DNA of 64,000 bases from Paenibacillus paeoniae (GTDB taxonomy: Bacteria; Bacillota; Bacilli; Paenibacillales; Paenibacillaceae). The translations under genes were made by a program, and so were the position numbers. Under the pieces are notes generated by a model that saw only the letters and a list, made by a program, of their open reading frames with translations, searched no databases and was not told the origin of the DNA. Shown here in pieces: positions 1-9,800 of this stretch (positions within the stretch are counted from its first letter, which is position 1; every line of letters starts with the position of its first letter). The stretch spans positions 558,001 through 622,000 of the forward strand of contig NZ_QUBQ01000001.1 in assembly GCF_003388735.1 (NCBI RefSeq). Reading direction: 5' to 3'.

Positions 1-1
1 G

Positions 2-193
2 GCGGTGGCGCTTGCTGACCGCGTTATTTTGATCGAGAACGGGAGTATTGCTCTTGATATTCATATCACACTGGATCGCCCGCGTGAGCGGGACAATGAT
101 TTTGTTTACTTCGAACGGCTTATACTGGACCGTCTGTTGGAGCGGAATTCCGGGGAGCGGAAGCATGCGAGAGACGTTGTATACTCTATATAA
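2..193 (+). CDS. ABC transporter ATP-binding protein, C-terminal fragment (cut by window edge)
   Basis: Only the last 63 or so residues are in the window; the gene begins upstream. The first residues read VALADRVILIENG, which matches the stretch just after the H-loop of ABC ATPases of the nitrate/sulfonate/taurine importer type (SsuB/TauB-like), where an 'EAV.LADRV' segment follows the switch histidine. The Walker and signature motifs lie outside, so substrate cannot be assigned. The GTG at position 5 is an internal Val codon, not a start. A bidirectional hairpin follows the stop, so this is the last gene of its operon. Other importer families with a similar tail remain possible. Confidence 0.75.
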   Translation, partial: AVALADRVILIENGSIALDIHITLDRPRERDNDFVYFERLILDRLLERNSGERKHARDVVYSI

Positions 194-198
194 CCAAT

Positions 199-234
199 AA
201 GGAGCATCATTCCCAAAGGGGGAGGATGCTCCTT
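199..234. terminator. bidirectional terminator hairpin
   Basis: A perfect 10-bp inverted repeat (AAGGAGCATC at 199-208, GATGCTCCTT at 225-234) separates the converging ABC ATPase and copD genes. It lacks a long U-tract on either strand, but its position between two converging stops supports a shared terminator. Confidence 0.7.
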
Positions 235-242
235 GTGGATGA

Positions 243-1328
243 CTAGGCAATAGAAAACATGAGGCCGAAATAGGCGAATCCAGCCATGAGCAGTCCCATC
301 AGGAAGGCTATGCTCGGGCGATTCAGCCGGTACGACCAGACGACGCCAACCGCCATCAGCACTGCTGCGGCGAACATGAGCACGCTCTCCATATGCAGTG
401 TGAACGTAAGCTGAATATCCGGGCTGAATGCCCCTTTGTAAAGCCAGGTGAACAGTGGCGAAGGAGATACCGATTGCAGCGTATCCTTGAGGTTATGCGG
501 CGGCGCCTGTTGGCCCATGAAGGCCGTAGCGCCCAGCACCAGCATCGCAACGACACTTTCAGCACGCAGCCACTTGACCGGCTGGAACCCGCTGTCCTTC
601 GCTGCCACAGATTTATACAGAAATCCGTTTGTATAGGCGAATAGCAGAAGCGGCAGGATGAGCAAATGCTTGATCAGCAGCGCCTGCCCATAAGGGATCA
701 TCCAGGAACTCACATATTGCGGCGTTGTAAAGCTCATTAGCGTAAAACCGGCCAGCAGCGTAACGACTACGCATAGAATTGCAACTGGCGAGAACCATTT
801 CAGAAATGCGGACCAATAGTCTTTATCCTTGGAGAACCAGCTGACAACGAACAGAATGCCGATCCAGACGCTGAACGCCAGAAAATGCAACGTATGTACA
901 AACAAGCCCTTAAAGGAGCTAAGGGACGAAGCGTGGCTGGCATACCCAAGCCAGATGACAAGCAAGGCGGTGACAAATAGGGCGACCTTGGGCATATGCT
1001 TATCGTTTCGGAAGGCTTTCATACTGAGCAGCAGAGCCAGTCCCAGCGAACCGACCGTGGACCATATCCATGCTTTGCCCGATTTGATATCCATCAGAAT
1101 GCTTTTCAGCATCTCGCCATACGATAAGTCGAATTGAGAGGCATATTGGCTGGCAAGCTGATGAATCGGTGCGAAGGACAGGACTGGAATGGCAAGCGCG
1201 CAAGCCAGCAATAGCCCGTCCGGGACATGAACGGAAGGACGCTTGCTCTCCGGCACAAGCCGAAGCACAAGCGTTCCCATTAGAATAGCAAAGCTAATAT
1301 AGAGAAGTCCTTCACTTACATAAATCAT
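243..1328 (-). CDS. copD: CopD-family copper resistance/import membrane protein
   Basis: A 361-residue polytopic membrane protein with about eight or nine hydrophobic segments; histidines in and next to the membrane segments (HASS, HTLHFLAFSVW, KHLLILP) are typical of CopD. In Bacillus the equivalent YcnJ is a fusion of CopC and CopD; here the two parts are separate genes. Its start codon overlaps the stop of the upstream copC by four bases (ATGA), so the two are translationally coupled. The family is linked to copper uptake or handling at the cytoplasmic membrane. The family call is firm; the direction of copper transport is not visible in the sequence. Confidence 0.85.
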   Translation of the reverse strand: MIYVSEGLLYISFAILMGTLVLRLVPESKRPSVHVPDGLLLACALAIPVLSFAPIHQLASQYASQFDLSYGEMLKSILMDIKSGKAWIWSTVGSLGLALLLSMKAFRNDKHMPKVALFVTALLVIWLGYASHASSLSSFKGLFVHTLHFLAFSVWIGILFVVSWFSKDKDYWSAFLKWFSPVAILCVVVTLLAGFTLMSFTTPQYVSSWMIPYGQALLIKHLLILPLLLFAYTNGFLYKSVAAKDSGFQPVKWLRAESVVAMLVLGATAFMGQQAPPHNLKDTLQSVSPSPLFTWLYKGAFSPDIQLTFTLHMESVLMFAAAVLMAVGVVWSYRLNRPSIAFLMGLLMAGFAYFGLMFSIA

Positions 1329-1906
1329 GAGGATTTTTTCCGCATCAATACGACAAAAATGACTACAGCTATAATGACGATAGCAATCATGACCAGCACA
1401 GGCGGCGATGCCAGCACTTCAGCGAAGTCATCATGCGAGTCGTTGTCCGTCGGCGTCGGTGTTGAAGTTGGCGTAGCGGACGGTTGCTCGCTTGGCTGCT
1501 CGCTAGGTTCGTTCGATGGCTCTTCGGATGGCGTAGGCGACGGCGTCGCCAGTACAGGCGTATCTACTGTAAAAGCATATTCGCCTTCAACCGCATGGCT
1601 GTCCGCTCCGATAATCGTCCATTTCACCGTGTACTTGCCATTGTCCAGCGCGGCGGGGACGGTGCCGGTCATCGTGTCTCCACTTACTTCGGCTTTGCCG
1701 GTATCGAGTTGTTCCCCGGCTTCGTTGAACAGCTTGAATGTGCTTAGCTTCTCAATTTTGGTGTCAAACTTCATCTCAATACGCTCTGGAGATACATCTA
1801 CCGTGGCGTCAACTCCAGGCAATGCGGTATGCAGCGTGGAGTGCGCCAGTGCCGCGGAGGGCAGGAGCCAGATGAGGGCCATAAGGATGAGCAATGCTCG
1901 TTTCAT
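1325..1906 (-). CDS. copC: CopC-domain secreted copper-binding protein with C-terminal membrane anchor
   Basis: 193 residues. A signal peptide (residues 1-21) ends in ALA just before a His, giving a mature N-terminus AHSTLHTALPG like the copper-binding N-terminus of CopC. The CopC beta-barrel covers about residues 22-115 and includes SPERIEMKF. A Pro/Ser/Glu/Thr-rich linker (repeats of EPSEQPS) and one C-terminal transmembrane helix followed by RKKSS come next, so the domain is probably tethered to the outer face of the membrane. It overlaps copD by four bases, forming a two-gene operon. No CsoR/YcnK-type regulator gene is nearby. Confidence 0.87.
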   Translation of the reverse strand: MKRALLILMALIWLLPSAALAHSTLHTALPGVDATVDVSPERIEMKFDTKIEKLSTFKLFNEAGEQLDTGKAEVSGDTMTGTVPAALDNGKYTVKWTIIGADSHAVEGEYAFTVDTPVLATPSPTPSEEPSNEPSEQPSEQPSATPTSTPTPTDNDSHDDFAEVLASPPVLVMIAIVIIAVVIFVVLMRKKSS

Positions 1907-2131
1907 AAGGGATCAATCCTCCGTTCTTTGTTTGCGAGTGGCAGCGCTTCAGCATGGCAATCGCTCCTTGCATTATACCATCTTTACCATACGTAATGCT
2001 TCAAGGTCGTGATCAATTCGTTGCAGACTTATGAACGTTTATTGAATGAATTGATTTGAAAAAAATAACAACTTTACCCCGATAAAGCGCGTATATGATT
2101 CATAGTGGAAAATGGGAAGAGGGGTGCGGTT

Positions 2132-2674
2132 GTGAAAAATAAGATGAAGTACGCATGGCTCGTCGGACTAGCGGTTTTATGGCTAGCGGGTTGTACGAAT
2201 AGCGCAAACGATGCCGAGATTAGAGTGAAATCCGAATCGAAGACGATTGATTTTATTGCTGAAAAGGGAGGTGGAGACGGTGTACTCAGCATAGTGGATG
2301 GCCGTCTGTTTCAGGAATGGGTAAGTGATCAAGAGGAGATTCCCTATCTCAAGCTTGGGGCTGCGATAACGATTCAGCTAAACAAAAACATATCGGGCAG
2401 CTACGAGCTCAAGGATGTTTTATTAAAGGAAGATGGTGCGCTCAAGTATATAACCCAGCCATTCATTGAGCAGAGCCATGATACTGTTATTGATTTCGAC
2501 AAAGGAGTTGGCAGCTTTATATTGACTGAAAATGCCTATGCCTATTTGAGTTCCCAGAGCAAAGATTATGAACCAGGTGCAACCATTAGAGGATTTCAGC
2601 TTTATTTGCATGATAAGGATGAGACGATCGCATTTGTCATTCGAACAGATGCGTCAAGTCAGTCAGAAGCATAA
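2132..2674 (+). CDS. putative lipoprotein of unknown function
   Basis: I read the start as GTG at 2132, because AAGAGGGG lies about 8 bases upstream; an in-frame ATG at 2105 has no ribosome site. This gives about 180 residues starting MKNKMKYAW, a hydrophobic signal and a lipobox LAGC followed by T, so the mature protein should be lipid-anchored at its Cys. The rest is soluble and rich in charged residues, and I do not recognise a domain. It is a single gene, divergent from copCD and not clearly linked to the following gene. Confidence 0.7.
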   Translation: MKNKMKYAWLVGLAVLWLAGCTNSANDAEIRVKSESKTIDFIAEKGGGDGVLSIVDGRLFQEWVSDQEEIPYLKLGAAITIQLNKNISGSYELKDVLLKEDGALKYITQPFIEQSHDTVIDFDKGVGSFILTENAYAYLSSQSKDYEPGATIRGFQLYLHDKDETIAFVIRTDASSQSEA

Positions 2675-2753
2675 TCACGTATAAAGGCGCATATCGACTA
2701 AGCTCTCCCGAATACATATGACTACTACGCGCAAGAATTAGGCTGATACATGT

Positions 2754-4172
2754 ATGGGCAAAAAAGGAGGTGTGCCCGTCGCCGGGCACTGCGCTGCGGT
2801 TGACGGGGAGAGGTTGGGAGAGCCTTTGCCGATTGGTTTGTCGTTAGTGATTGTGATGCTTCTGGTTGGTTTGAACGGTTTTCTGGTTGCGGCACAGCAT
2901 GCCATGTCCAAAGCGAGAATGAACCGGATGGAGCGCTTGACGGCGGGGAAAGATGACCGCGCGGGGCGGGCGAGGCGAATGCTGGAGCGAAGCGGGTATG
3001 TGACGGCTTGCCAGCTCGGCATTACCGGAGCTTCAATCGGTATCGGTTGGCTCGGAGCCAACCTGGCTGCCGCACGTGTAGCTCCGTGGTTATCCCATGT
3101 TGCAGGTGTAGGTCCATCCATCGCGGTATGGCTTTCCGTTGCCGCTGTATTTCTTCCGCTTGTACTGCTGCATGTGACAATAGGAGCGCTAGTCCCCAGA
3201 GCGGCGGCGCATCGCAGGGCGGAGCTTGCCGCGATACGGGCAGCAAGACCGCTTCATCTCCTCTTTCTCTCCATCTGGCCTCTCGTATGGCTGGCCCATC
3301 ATGCGACATCCCTCTTGCTGAAAATGGCTGGAATCGCGTCTGCACATGAGAAGGAATCCGCACATACAGAGGAGGATCTGCGCAACCTGCTCAAGGAAAG
3401 TCACCGCAGCGGCTATATTGACCAGACCGAGCTAACCCTTGTGGATAACATATTTGAATTCACAGAGACGACTGCACGTGAAATTATGATTCCGCGGACA
3501 GAGATGATCTGCTTGCATGCGGGCCTATCACTGCAGGCGAACACATCGATTGCCGTCCAATACATGCGAACCAGGTATCCCGTCTGTGAGACGGACAAGG
3601 ACGATATCATCGGATTTGTGCACATGAAGGATCTGTTCAACTTAACGGCGGGAACGGTCGAATCGATCACAGATGTAATCAGATCCGTCACGTCCGTACC
3701 GGATTCCATCCCGATCAGCGTGCTCTTGAAGCTGATGCAAAGGAACAAAACTCAGTTGGTCATATTAATTGACGAATATGGGGGCACATCAGGGCTAGTT
3801 ACCCTAGAGGACATTATGGAGGAGATCGTAGGCGATATCCGAGACGAGTTCGACTCCGATCAAGCGGCGATCGTCAGGCAAGAGGACGGCTCTTGTCTGG
3901 TCAGCGGTTTAATACTCATCGAAGAGATGAACAGCTTCTTCGGCATGAGTCTGGAGACGGATGATTACGATACGATTGGAGGGTGGTTGTACGCGCAGCT
4001 GTCTTTTCCGCCGGCAAAAGGACACTCCTTAGATTATGATGGAAGGTTCCAGCTTATTATCGAAGAGATGCAGCATCTGCGCATCTCGCGCATTCGCGTC
4101 GTCGATAGGGGTGTGGACGTACAGCATAATATGAAAGAAGGACTCAACGGGAGTATATACTACTCCGATTGA
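2754..4172 (+). CDS. CNNM/HlyC-CorC family CBS-domain membrane protein
   Basis: Three parts in order: a DUF21/CNNM membrane domain (about residues 25-190), a CBS pair (about 205-335, with TAREIMIPRTEM and IDEYGGTSGLVTLEDIMEE) and a C-terminal CorC_HlyC domain. Proteins of this family are linked to magnesium/cobalt export or membrane integrity, not to true haemolysins. The start is uncertain: ATG 2754 has no good ribosome site, and a TTG at 2826 would give the usual short lead MPIGLSLVIVML. The terminator hairpin begins inside the last codons. The conserved 'HSRYPVYE' of the first CBS is degenerate here (MRTRYPVCE). Confidence 0.88.
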   Translation: MGKKGGVPVAGHCAAVDGERLGEPLPIGLSLVIVMLLVGLNGFLVAAQHAMSKARMNRMERLTAGKDDRAGRARRMLERSGYVTACQLGITGASIGIGWLGANLAAARVAPWLSHVAGVGPSIAVWLSVAAVFLPLVLLHVTIGALVPRAAAHRRAELAAIRAARPLHLLFLSIWPLVWLAHHATSLLLKMAGIASAHEKESAHTEEDLRNLLKESHRSGYIDQTELTLVDNIFEFTETTAREIMIPRTEMICLHAGLSLQANTSIAVQYMRTRYPVCETDKDDIIGFVHMKDLFNLTAGTVESITDVIRSVTSVPDSIPISVLLKLMQRNKTQLVILIDEYGGTSGLVTLEDIMEEIVGDIRDEFDSDQAAIVRQEDGSCLVSGLILIEEMNSFFGMSLETDDYDTIGGWLYAQLSFPPAKGHSLDYDGRFQLIIEEMQHLRISRIRVVDRGVDVQHNMKEGLNGSIYYSD

Positions 4173-4184
4173 GTCCTTTTTATT
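4138..4184. terminator. terminator hairpin overlapping the 3' end of the CBS-protein gene
   Basis: GGACTCAA (4140-4147) pairs with TTGAGTCC (4169-4176), followed by TTTT on the plus strand. Inner bases ACGGGAGT/ACTCCG extend the stem. It also lies just beyond the mnmA stop on the minus strand and may serve both genes. Confidence 0.8.
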
Positions 4185-4187
4185 GAT

Positions 4188-5450
<1,263 letters not shown>

Positions 5451-5468
5451 TTAAAGAGAGGTGCTACC

Positions 5469-5888
5469 TTGAAGATATCAACTAAAGGACGTTACGGTCT
5501 TACCATTATGATGGAACTCGCGGCAAAGTTCGGAGAAGGTCCAACTTCGCTAAAGAGCATTGCCGAGCGCAACTCGCTATCGGAGCATTATTTGGAGCAG
5601 TTGGTCGCTCCGCTGCGTAATGCAGGACTGGTGAAAAGTATTAGAGGCGCATACGGCGGATATATCCTGTCCAAGGACCCTGCGCATATTACATCCGGAG
5701 ACATCATTCGCATTTTGGAAGGTCCCATCTCACCGGTAGATTTTACGGAAGAGGATGATCCGGCGAAACGCCATCTGTGGTTGCGTATCCGCGACAGCAT
5801 TGCTGAAGTGCTGGATTCTACGACGCTGGAAAACTTAATCGCTTTCAAGGAAGAGGAAGCGAAGGATAGCTATATGTTCTACATTTAA
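5469..5888 (+). CDS. cymR: Rrf2-family regulator CymR (cysteine metabolism repressor)
   Basis: 139 residues, starting at TTG 5469 behind AGAGAGGTG. It is collinear with Bacillus CymR over its whole length: MKISTKGRYGLTIM at the N-terminus, the winged helix with LSEHYLEQLV, and RGAYGGY. There is no cysteine in the protein, so it cannot hold an Fe-S cluster as IscR does. CymR represses cystine uptake and cysteine synthesis and senses O-acetylserine through CysK. It is followed by its own terminator and does not run into the desulfurase gene, which lies 2.7 kb downstream. Confidence 0.95.
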   Translation: MKISTKGRYGLTIMMELAAKFGEGPTSLKSIAERNSLSEHYLEQLVAPLRNAGLVKSIRGAYGGYILSKDPAHITSGDIIRILEGPISPVDFTEEDDPAKRHLWLRIRDSIAEVLDSTTLENLIAFKEEEAKDSYMFYI

Positions 5889-5959
5889 TGGAAATGAAAA
5901 GCAAGAATCGACAATTATAGCGGCTGACGAGGTTCTGTTCTTTCCTTTGTCTCCACTGC

Positions 5960-5997
5960 CAAGCCTACCCTTACTAATGTACAGGGTAGGCTTGTTT
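5960..5997 (+). terminator. terminator after cymR, within the 340-base gap 5889-6227
   Basis: AAGCCTACCCT (5961-5971) pairs with AGGGTAGGCTT, followed by GTTTTGATGTTTTG. The rest of the gap up to 6228 is AT-rich and holds the promoter region of the next gene, but I see no convincing -35/-10 pair or dyad there. Confidence 0.85.
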
Positions 5998-6227
5998 TGA
6001 TGTTTTGTTTTTAAGATTGAGTCCGGTGATGAAGTACCACGATTTTGAGGGAATGGGAGCCATACCGTGGAATCTCTTTATCTTTGCGTTCTTGTGTTGC
6101 AGGTCTCTCATATGGATTGCTCAAATCTTATTATTTTGGATATAGTAAACCATCATAAATAAGCTAGGATAGATTCATAACTTAAAATTCACGTGTATAC
6201 TTAGCAGAAGAAAGGAAGCCACTCCCT

Positions 6228-6779
6228 ATGAGACCCATGATTCATGCACAAAGAAACTGCGAGGATCAGGAAAAAATCGATTTTTTCTTGACGAAAACCC
6301 GTACTGGATTATTAGGCTTGGCAGACGGGCCTCAACCCTATGTCGTGCCGTTGAATTACGTCTGGTGGAACAAATGTATTTATTTTCATGGGCTTAGCAG
6401 CGGCAGAAAGATATCCGTTATTCAGCAAAATAATAAGGTTTGTTTTACCGTATTCGAAGAGTTTGGAACCATAACTGATCCCGTCCCAGCTAAAACAGAT
6501 ACGGCCTACATGAGCGTCATGTTATTCGGAATCGTGGAAAGGGTCGATCAACTGGAGGATTCGACAGATGTTCTTCAACATTTTTTGAACAAGTATGTCC
6601 CCGGTTATTATGACCGTCCATTATCAAAAGTTCATGTCGAGAAATACCGTTCCTCACTTGATAATCAAGCCGTAGCTGTATATCGCCTGCGGCCACACAC
6701 CATAACAGCGAAAGAAAACCCAGTTAACGAGCAAACCATGTTTCTGGAAAGCTCGGTATCCAATTGCCCGGCTCACTAA
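6228..6779 (+). CDS. pyridoxamine 5'-phosphate oxidase-like flavin split-barrel protein
   Basis: 183 residues, start ATG 6228 behind AGAAAGGAAG. The N-terminal half has the pattern of the NimA/PNPOx-like FMN-binding split barrel: TRTGLLGLADGPQPYVVPLNY, then IYFHGLSSGRK, then KVCFTVFEEFG and FGIVERV. Such proteins bind FMN or haem and are usually reductases or oxidases of unknown substrate; true PdxH activity cannot be claimed. It lies 52 bases upstream of a MocR-type PLP-dependent regulator on the same strand, so a two-gene unit linked to vitamin B6 is plausible. The pair interrupts the usual cymR-desulfurase neighbourhood. Confidence 0.82.
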   Translation: MRPMIHAQRNCEDQEKIDFFLTKTRTGLLGLADGPQPYVVPLNYVWWNKCIYFHGLSSGRKISVIQQNNKVCFTVFEEFGTITDPVPAKTDTAYMSVMLFGIVERVDQLEDSTDVLQHFLNKYVPGYYDRPLSKVHVEKYRSSLDNQAVAVYRLRPHTITAKENPVNEQTMFLESSVSNCPAH

Positions 6780-6831
6780 ATTTCAGAGGCACCATCTATC
6801 ATCTACACGAGATCCTTGGAGGGGTCAGCCC

Positions 6832-8262
6832 ATGCTAACCTTTAACCGTGACGACGACCGTCCCATTTGGCAGCAATTGCTGGATCAAGCTATCCATAAC
6901 ATGACTACCGGCAAGTGGCCGCCAGGCGAGTTACTGCTCCCTTCTCGCGAGCTTGCCCAACTGGTGGGTGTGTCACGTTCGACGATCCAGATCGTATATG
7001 AGGAGCTATATAGCCGAGGATATACAATTACTTCGCGCCGAGGCGGTACAAGAGTTAGTAATTGGATGTACCGTCCTCATTCCTCCGAGTCCGCAGCTCT
7101 TCAGGGGCGGTTTCAACCCGAATTGCCTGCGTTGAATGCAACTGCAAGCCACTTGCAGAACTGGCTCCGCGGCAAAGAGCATACCCATGTTGACATCGAC
7201 TTCAACCCTCATGAGCCTTATTTGGACGACCAATTCCATAAACAATGGCGGCAATCTTATGTACAAGCCTCGTCCACACCTGACTTGACTCAATGGTCGT
7301 ATGGCAACGCCTACGGCTATGAGCCGTTACGCGAACAGATACAACGTTACTTGTCGCTTGCGCGTGGCGTCCATGTACAGATCGACCAAATTGTCTTAAC
7401 TTCAGGTGCCCAGCACAGTCTCGATCTGATCGCCCAAGCTCTCTTGCAAGAAGGAGATACGGTTTCAGTGGAAGATCCCGGCTTTCCTGCTGCCTGGATG
7501 GCAATGAATTATCGGCGCATGCAGGTAGATCCCGTAACTGTCGATGAGCATGGTCTGCAGGTAGATCGTATGAATCCCAAGTCCAAGCTTGTTTTTGTTA
7601 CCCCTGCGCATCAATGTGCGACGGGTGTCATATTGTCGGAGCCGCGCAGGCAGCAATTGCTTCATCAGGCCGCCCAACGGCCATTCTGGATTATTGAGGA
7701 TGATTATGACAGCGAATTCCGCTACCGTGGCGACCCGCTTCCAACCTTATTCAGTCAGTTGCCGCAAAACACGCTGTACATGATGAGTTTTTCGAAGCTG
7801 GTTGCTCCCGGTGTTCGACTTTCGGCAATTGTTGGTCCCAAAGAGGCGATTCGCCAAATTGTCCAAGTACAGGAGCTGGTGTATCGGCATCTTCCGATTA
7901 TGGAGCAAGTTACACTTGCTCATTTTATCGAGCACGGCCATTTTATTCGCCACATGCGCAGAGTCCGCAATGTATACCGACGCCGGCATGAAGCGATGAC
8001 GAAAGCAATCGCCGCAACCGATCTGGGTCAACGCTTCACGCTAAGCGGAGTAGAGACGGGACTGCACATGCTGCTTGAAGCCGATGTATCCTTCGACGAA
8101 GAAGCGGTTACGAATCAAGCTATTAAGCATGGGGTTCGGGTTTATCCGCTTAGCATGTATTGTCTGGAAAGCAATCGAAAGGGATGGGTGCTGGGCTTTG
8201 CCAAAGTAGATGAGGCCGCCATTGAAGAAGGCATTTATCGTCTCTCGGAGATGCTCTCGTAA
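6832..8262 (+). CDS. MocR/PdxR-family transcriptional regulator (GntR winged helix fused to aminotransferase fold)
   Basis: 476 residues, start ATG 6832 behind GGAGGGG. Residues 10-75 are a GntR winged helix (PIWQQLLDQ, then LLLPSRELAQLVGVSRSTI). Residues about 115-470 have a class I aminotransferase fold: VLTSGAQHSLDLI, EDPGFP, IEDDYDSEFRY and MSFSKLVAPGVRLS, where the Lys of SFSK is the expected PLP-binding residue. MocR proteins sense PLP or an amino-acid aldimine and usually regulate B6 or amino-acid genes. Most are divergent from their target; here the likely partner is co-directional and upstream. The length is normal for the family. Confidence 0.92.
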   Translation: MLTFNRDDDRPIWQQLLDQAIHNMTTGKWPPGELLLPSRELAQLVGVSRSTIQIVYEELYSRGYTITSRRGGTRVSNWMYRPHSSESAALQGRFQPELPALNATASHLQNWLRGKEHTHVDIDFNPHEPYLDDQFHKQWRQSYVQASSTPDLTQWSYGNAYGYEPLREQIQRYLSLARGVHVQIDQIVLTSGAQHSLDLIAQALLQEGDTVSVEDPGFPAAWMAMNYRRMQVDPVTVDEHGLQVDRMNPKSKLVFVTPAHQCATGVILSEPRRQQLLHQAAQRPFWIIEDDYDSEFRYRGDPLPTLFSQLPQNTLYMMSFSKLVAPGVRLSAIVGPKEAIRQIVQVQELVYRHLPIMEQVTLAHFIEHGHFIRHMRRVRNVYRRRHEAMTKAIAATDLGQRFTLSGVETGLHMLLEADVSFDEEAVTNQAIKHGVRVYPLSMYCLESNRKGWVLGFAKVDEAAIEEGIYRLSEMLS

Positions 8263-8506
8263 GTCAAACTTGCCTTATTACGATTTCTGGCCAGCCTGGT
8301 AAGAACCATTTGGATTCTATGACTCTCCCCGGAATTGCCCATGTATGAATGCGTGGGTGATCAAACCTGCTATCCATCCTCAACATGCTCCGTCAAGGAG
8401 CTCTTTCTATTACAAGCCACCTTTTTTGTTGAATCATGTTGATGAAATGTTTCTGAAGAAGCAAATATCGATAGTGCGACTATGTAATTCGTACGATATA
8501 AGAGCC

Positions 8507-8535
8507 TTGACGAATGTGTTATACTTTTCTAGATA
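8507..8535 (+). promoter_or_regulatory. candidate sigma-A promoter for the cysteine desulfurase gene, within the gap 8263-8625
   Basis: TTGACG (8507-8512) and TAGATA (8530-8535) are separated by exactly 17 bp, about 90 bases before the iscS start. The rest of the 363-base gap shows no terminator or gene that I can support. Confidence 0.55.
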
Positions 8536-8625
8536 AAGCTGTATGTGAAATGAAATTTTACGAGGTTTGAAAGGCTCGTCCCGTGAGGCCGACTTTTTGA
8601 GCATCTACTATAAGGGTGACGGTTG

Positions 8626-9777
8626 ATGAGTACATACTTTTTTGATCATGCCGCTACAACGCCCATGCATCCCGATGTCTTGAAGACGATGATCGAGTTG
8701 ATGCAAGGTCCAGGCGGCAACGCATCGAGCATTCACGCGTACGGACGAGCAGCGAAGGGAGAGCTCAGTCGTGCGCGTGATCTGATTTCAGCGGCGATTG
8801 GCTGCAAGCCTGGAGAGCTGATGTTCACCTCAGGCGGTACGGAAAGCGACAATTTGGCGTTAATCGGTGCGGCGAAGGCGCAGCGCAAGCGCGGCCGAAA
8901 TCATATTATTACGTCTGCGGCTGAGCATCATGCCGTTCTCCATACCTGTGAGTGGCTGGCGCGGGAAGAAGGCTTCGAGCTGACAGTGCTGCCTGTTGAC
9001 CAGCAAGGGCGCAATCATGCGGAGCAAGTGAAGGAAGCCATGCGTCCTGACACTGCGCTTGTAAGCATTATGCACGGCAATAACGAGGTCGGCACGCTGC
9101 AACCGATCGAAGCGATCGGTGAAGTTGTGCATTCGGGCGGAGCTTTGTTCCATGTCGATGCAGTGCAGGCTTTCGGCACAACAGATTATCGGTTGTCAGA
9201 ACTTCCTGTAGACTTCATGAGCTTCTCCGCTCATAAAATCAATGGCCCGCAAGGCGTAGGCGCATTGTATGCAGCTGCAGGAGCGCCGTTCGAGCCGTTG
9301 CAACAGGGCGGTTCCCAGGAGCGAAAACGTCGTGCAGGCACCGAAAATATACCTGGAATAGCCGGATTCGCAAGGGCTGTTGACATTTGTGTGAACGAAA
9401 TGAAAAATAAGCAACCTTTTTTGGACAAGCTTCGTAAAGTATGGGTAGAGCTGATGATAGGGGAATTGTCAAGCGATGAAGTAATCGTGAATGGCGATCC
9501 GGAGAACAGCTTGCCTCATATCGTTAATATTAGTTTTATCGACGCACATACGGAGTCGATGCTAATGAATCTCGATATGGCCGGTATTATGGCAGCAAGC
9601 GGCTCGGCTTGCACATCAGGTTCGCTGGAGAAGTCTCATGTACTTCGAGCCATGGGTATTTCGCCAGAAAGATTGGATACGGCAGTAAGATTTAGCTTTG
9701 GCTTGGGGAATACTTTGGAGGAACTTCAGCAAGCCGCTCCTATCGTCGCCGGTATCGTGAGGCGGATTCGGAGCTAG
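8626..9777 (+). CDS. iscS: cysteine desulfurase (IscS/NifS class)
   Basis: A PLP enzyme that converts cysteine to alanine and passes persulfide sulfur to MnmA and other acceptors. Visible landmarks are DHAATTPMHPDV, GGTESDN, the SAEHHAV histidine, MHGNNEVGTLQ, HVDAVQAFG, the PLP lysine in SFSAHKINGPQGVG, and the catalytic cysteine in ASGSACTSGS. About 383 residues, normal length. I prefer ATG 8626 over TTG 8623. The equivalent Bacillus gene (yrvO) lies between cymR and mnmA; here it is separated from both, although all three are within 5 kb. The last codons are followed closely by a PRC-barrel gene, suggesting co-transcription. Confidence 0.95.
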   Translation: MSTYFFDHAATTPMHPDVLKTMIELMQGPGGNASSIHAYGRAAKGELSRARDLISAAIGCKPGELMFTSGGTESDNLALIGAAKAQRKRGRNHIITSAAEHHAVLHTCEWLAREEGFELTVLPVDQQGRNHAEQVKEAMRPDTALVSIMHGNNEVGTLQPIEAIGEVVHSGGALFHVDAVQAFGTTDYRLSELPVDFMSFSAHKINGPQGVGALYAAAGAPFEPLQQGGSQERKRRAGTENIPGIAGFARAVDICVNEMKNKQPFLDKLRKVWVELMIGELSSDEVIVNGDPENSLPHIVNISFIDAHTESMLMNLDMAGIMAASGSACTSGSLEKSHVLRAMGISPERLDTAVRFSFGLGNTLEELQQAAPIVAGIVRRIRS

Positions 9778-9800
9778 GCTAGGGGAGGCTTCCGGCCAAA

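Noticed and set aside
2754..4172. Haemolysin function for the CBS-domain protein
   Set aside because: The HlyC/TlyC label comes from old annotation; the domain plan is that of CNNM/CorC ion-transport proteins.
8345..8536. 63-residue open frame before iscS
   Set aside because: It overlaps the promoter of iscS and has no ribosome site or family resemblance.
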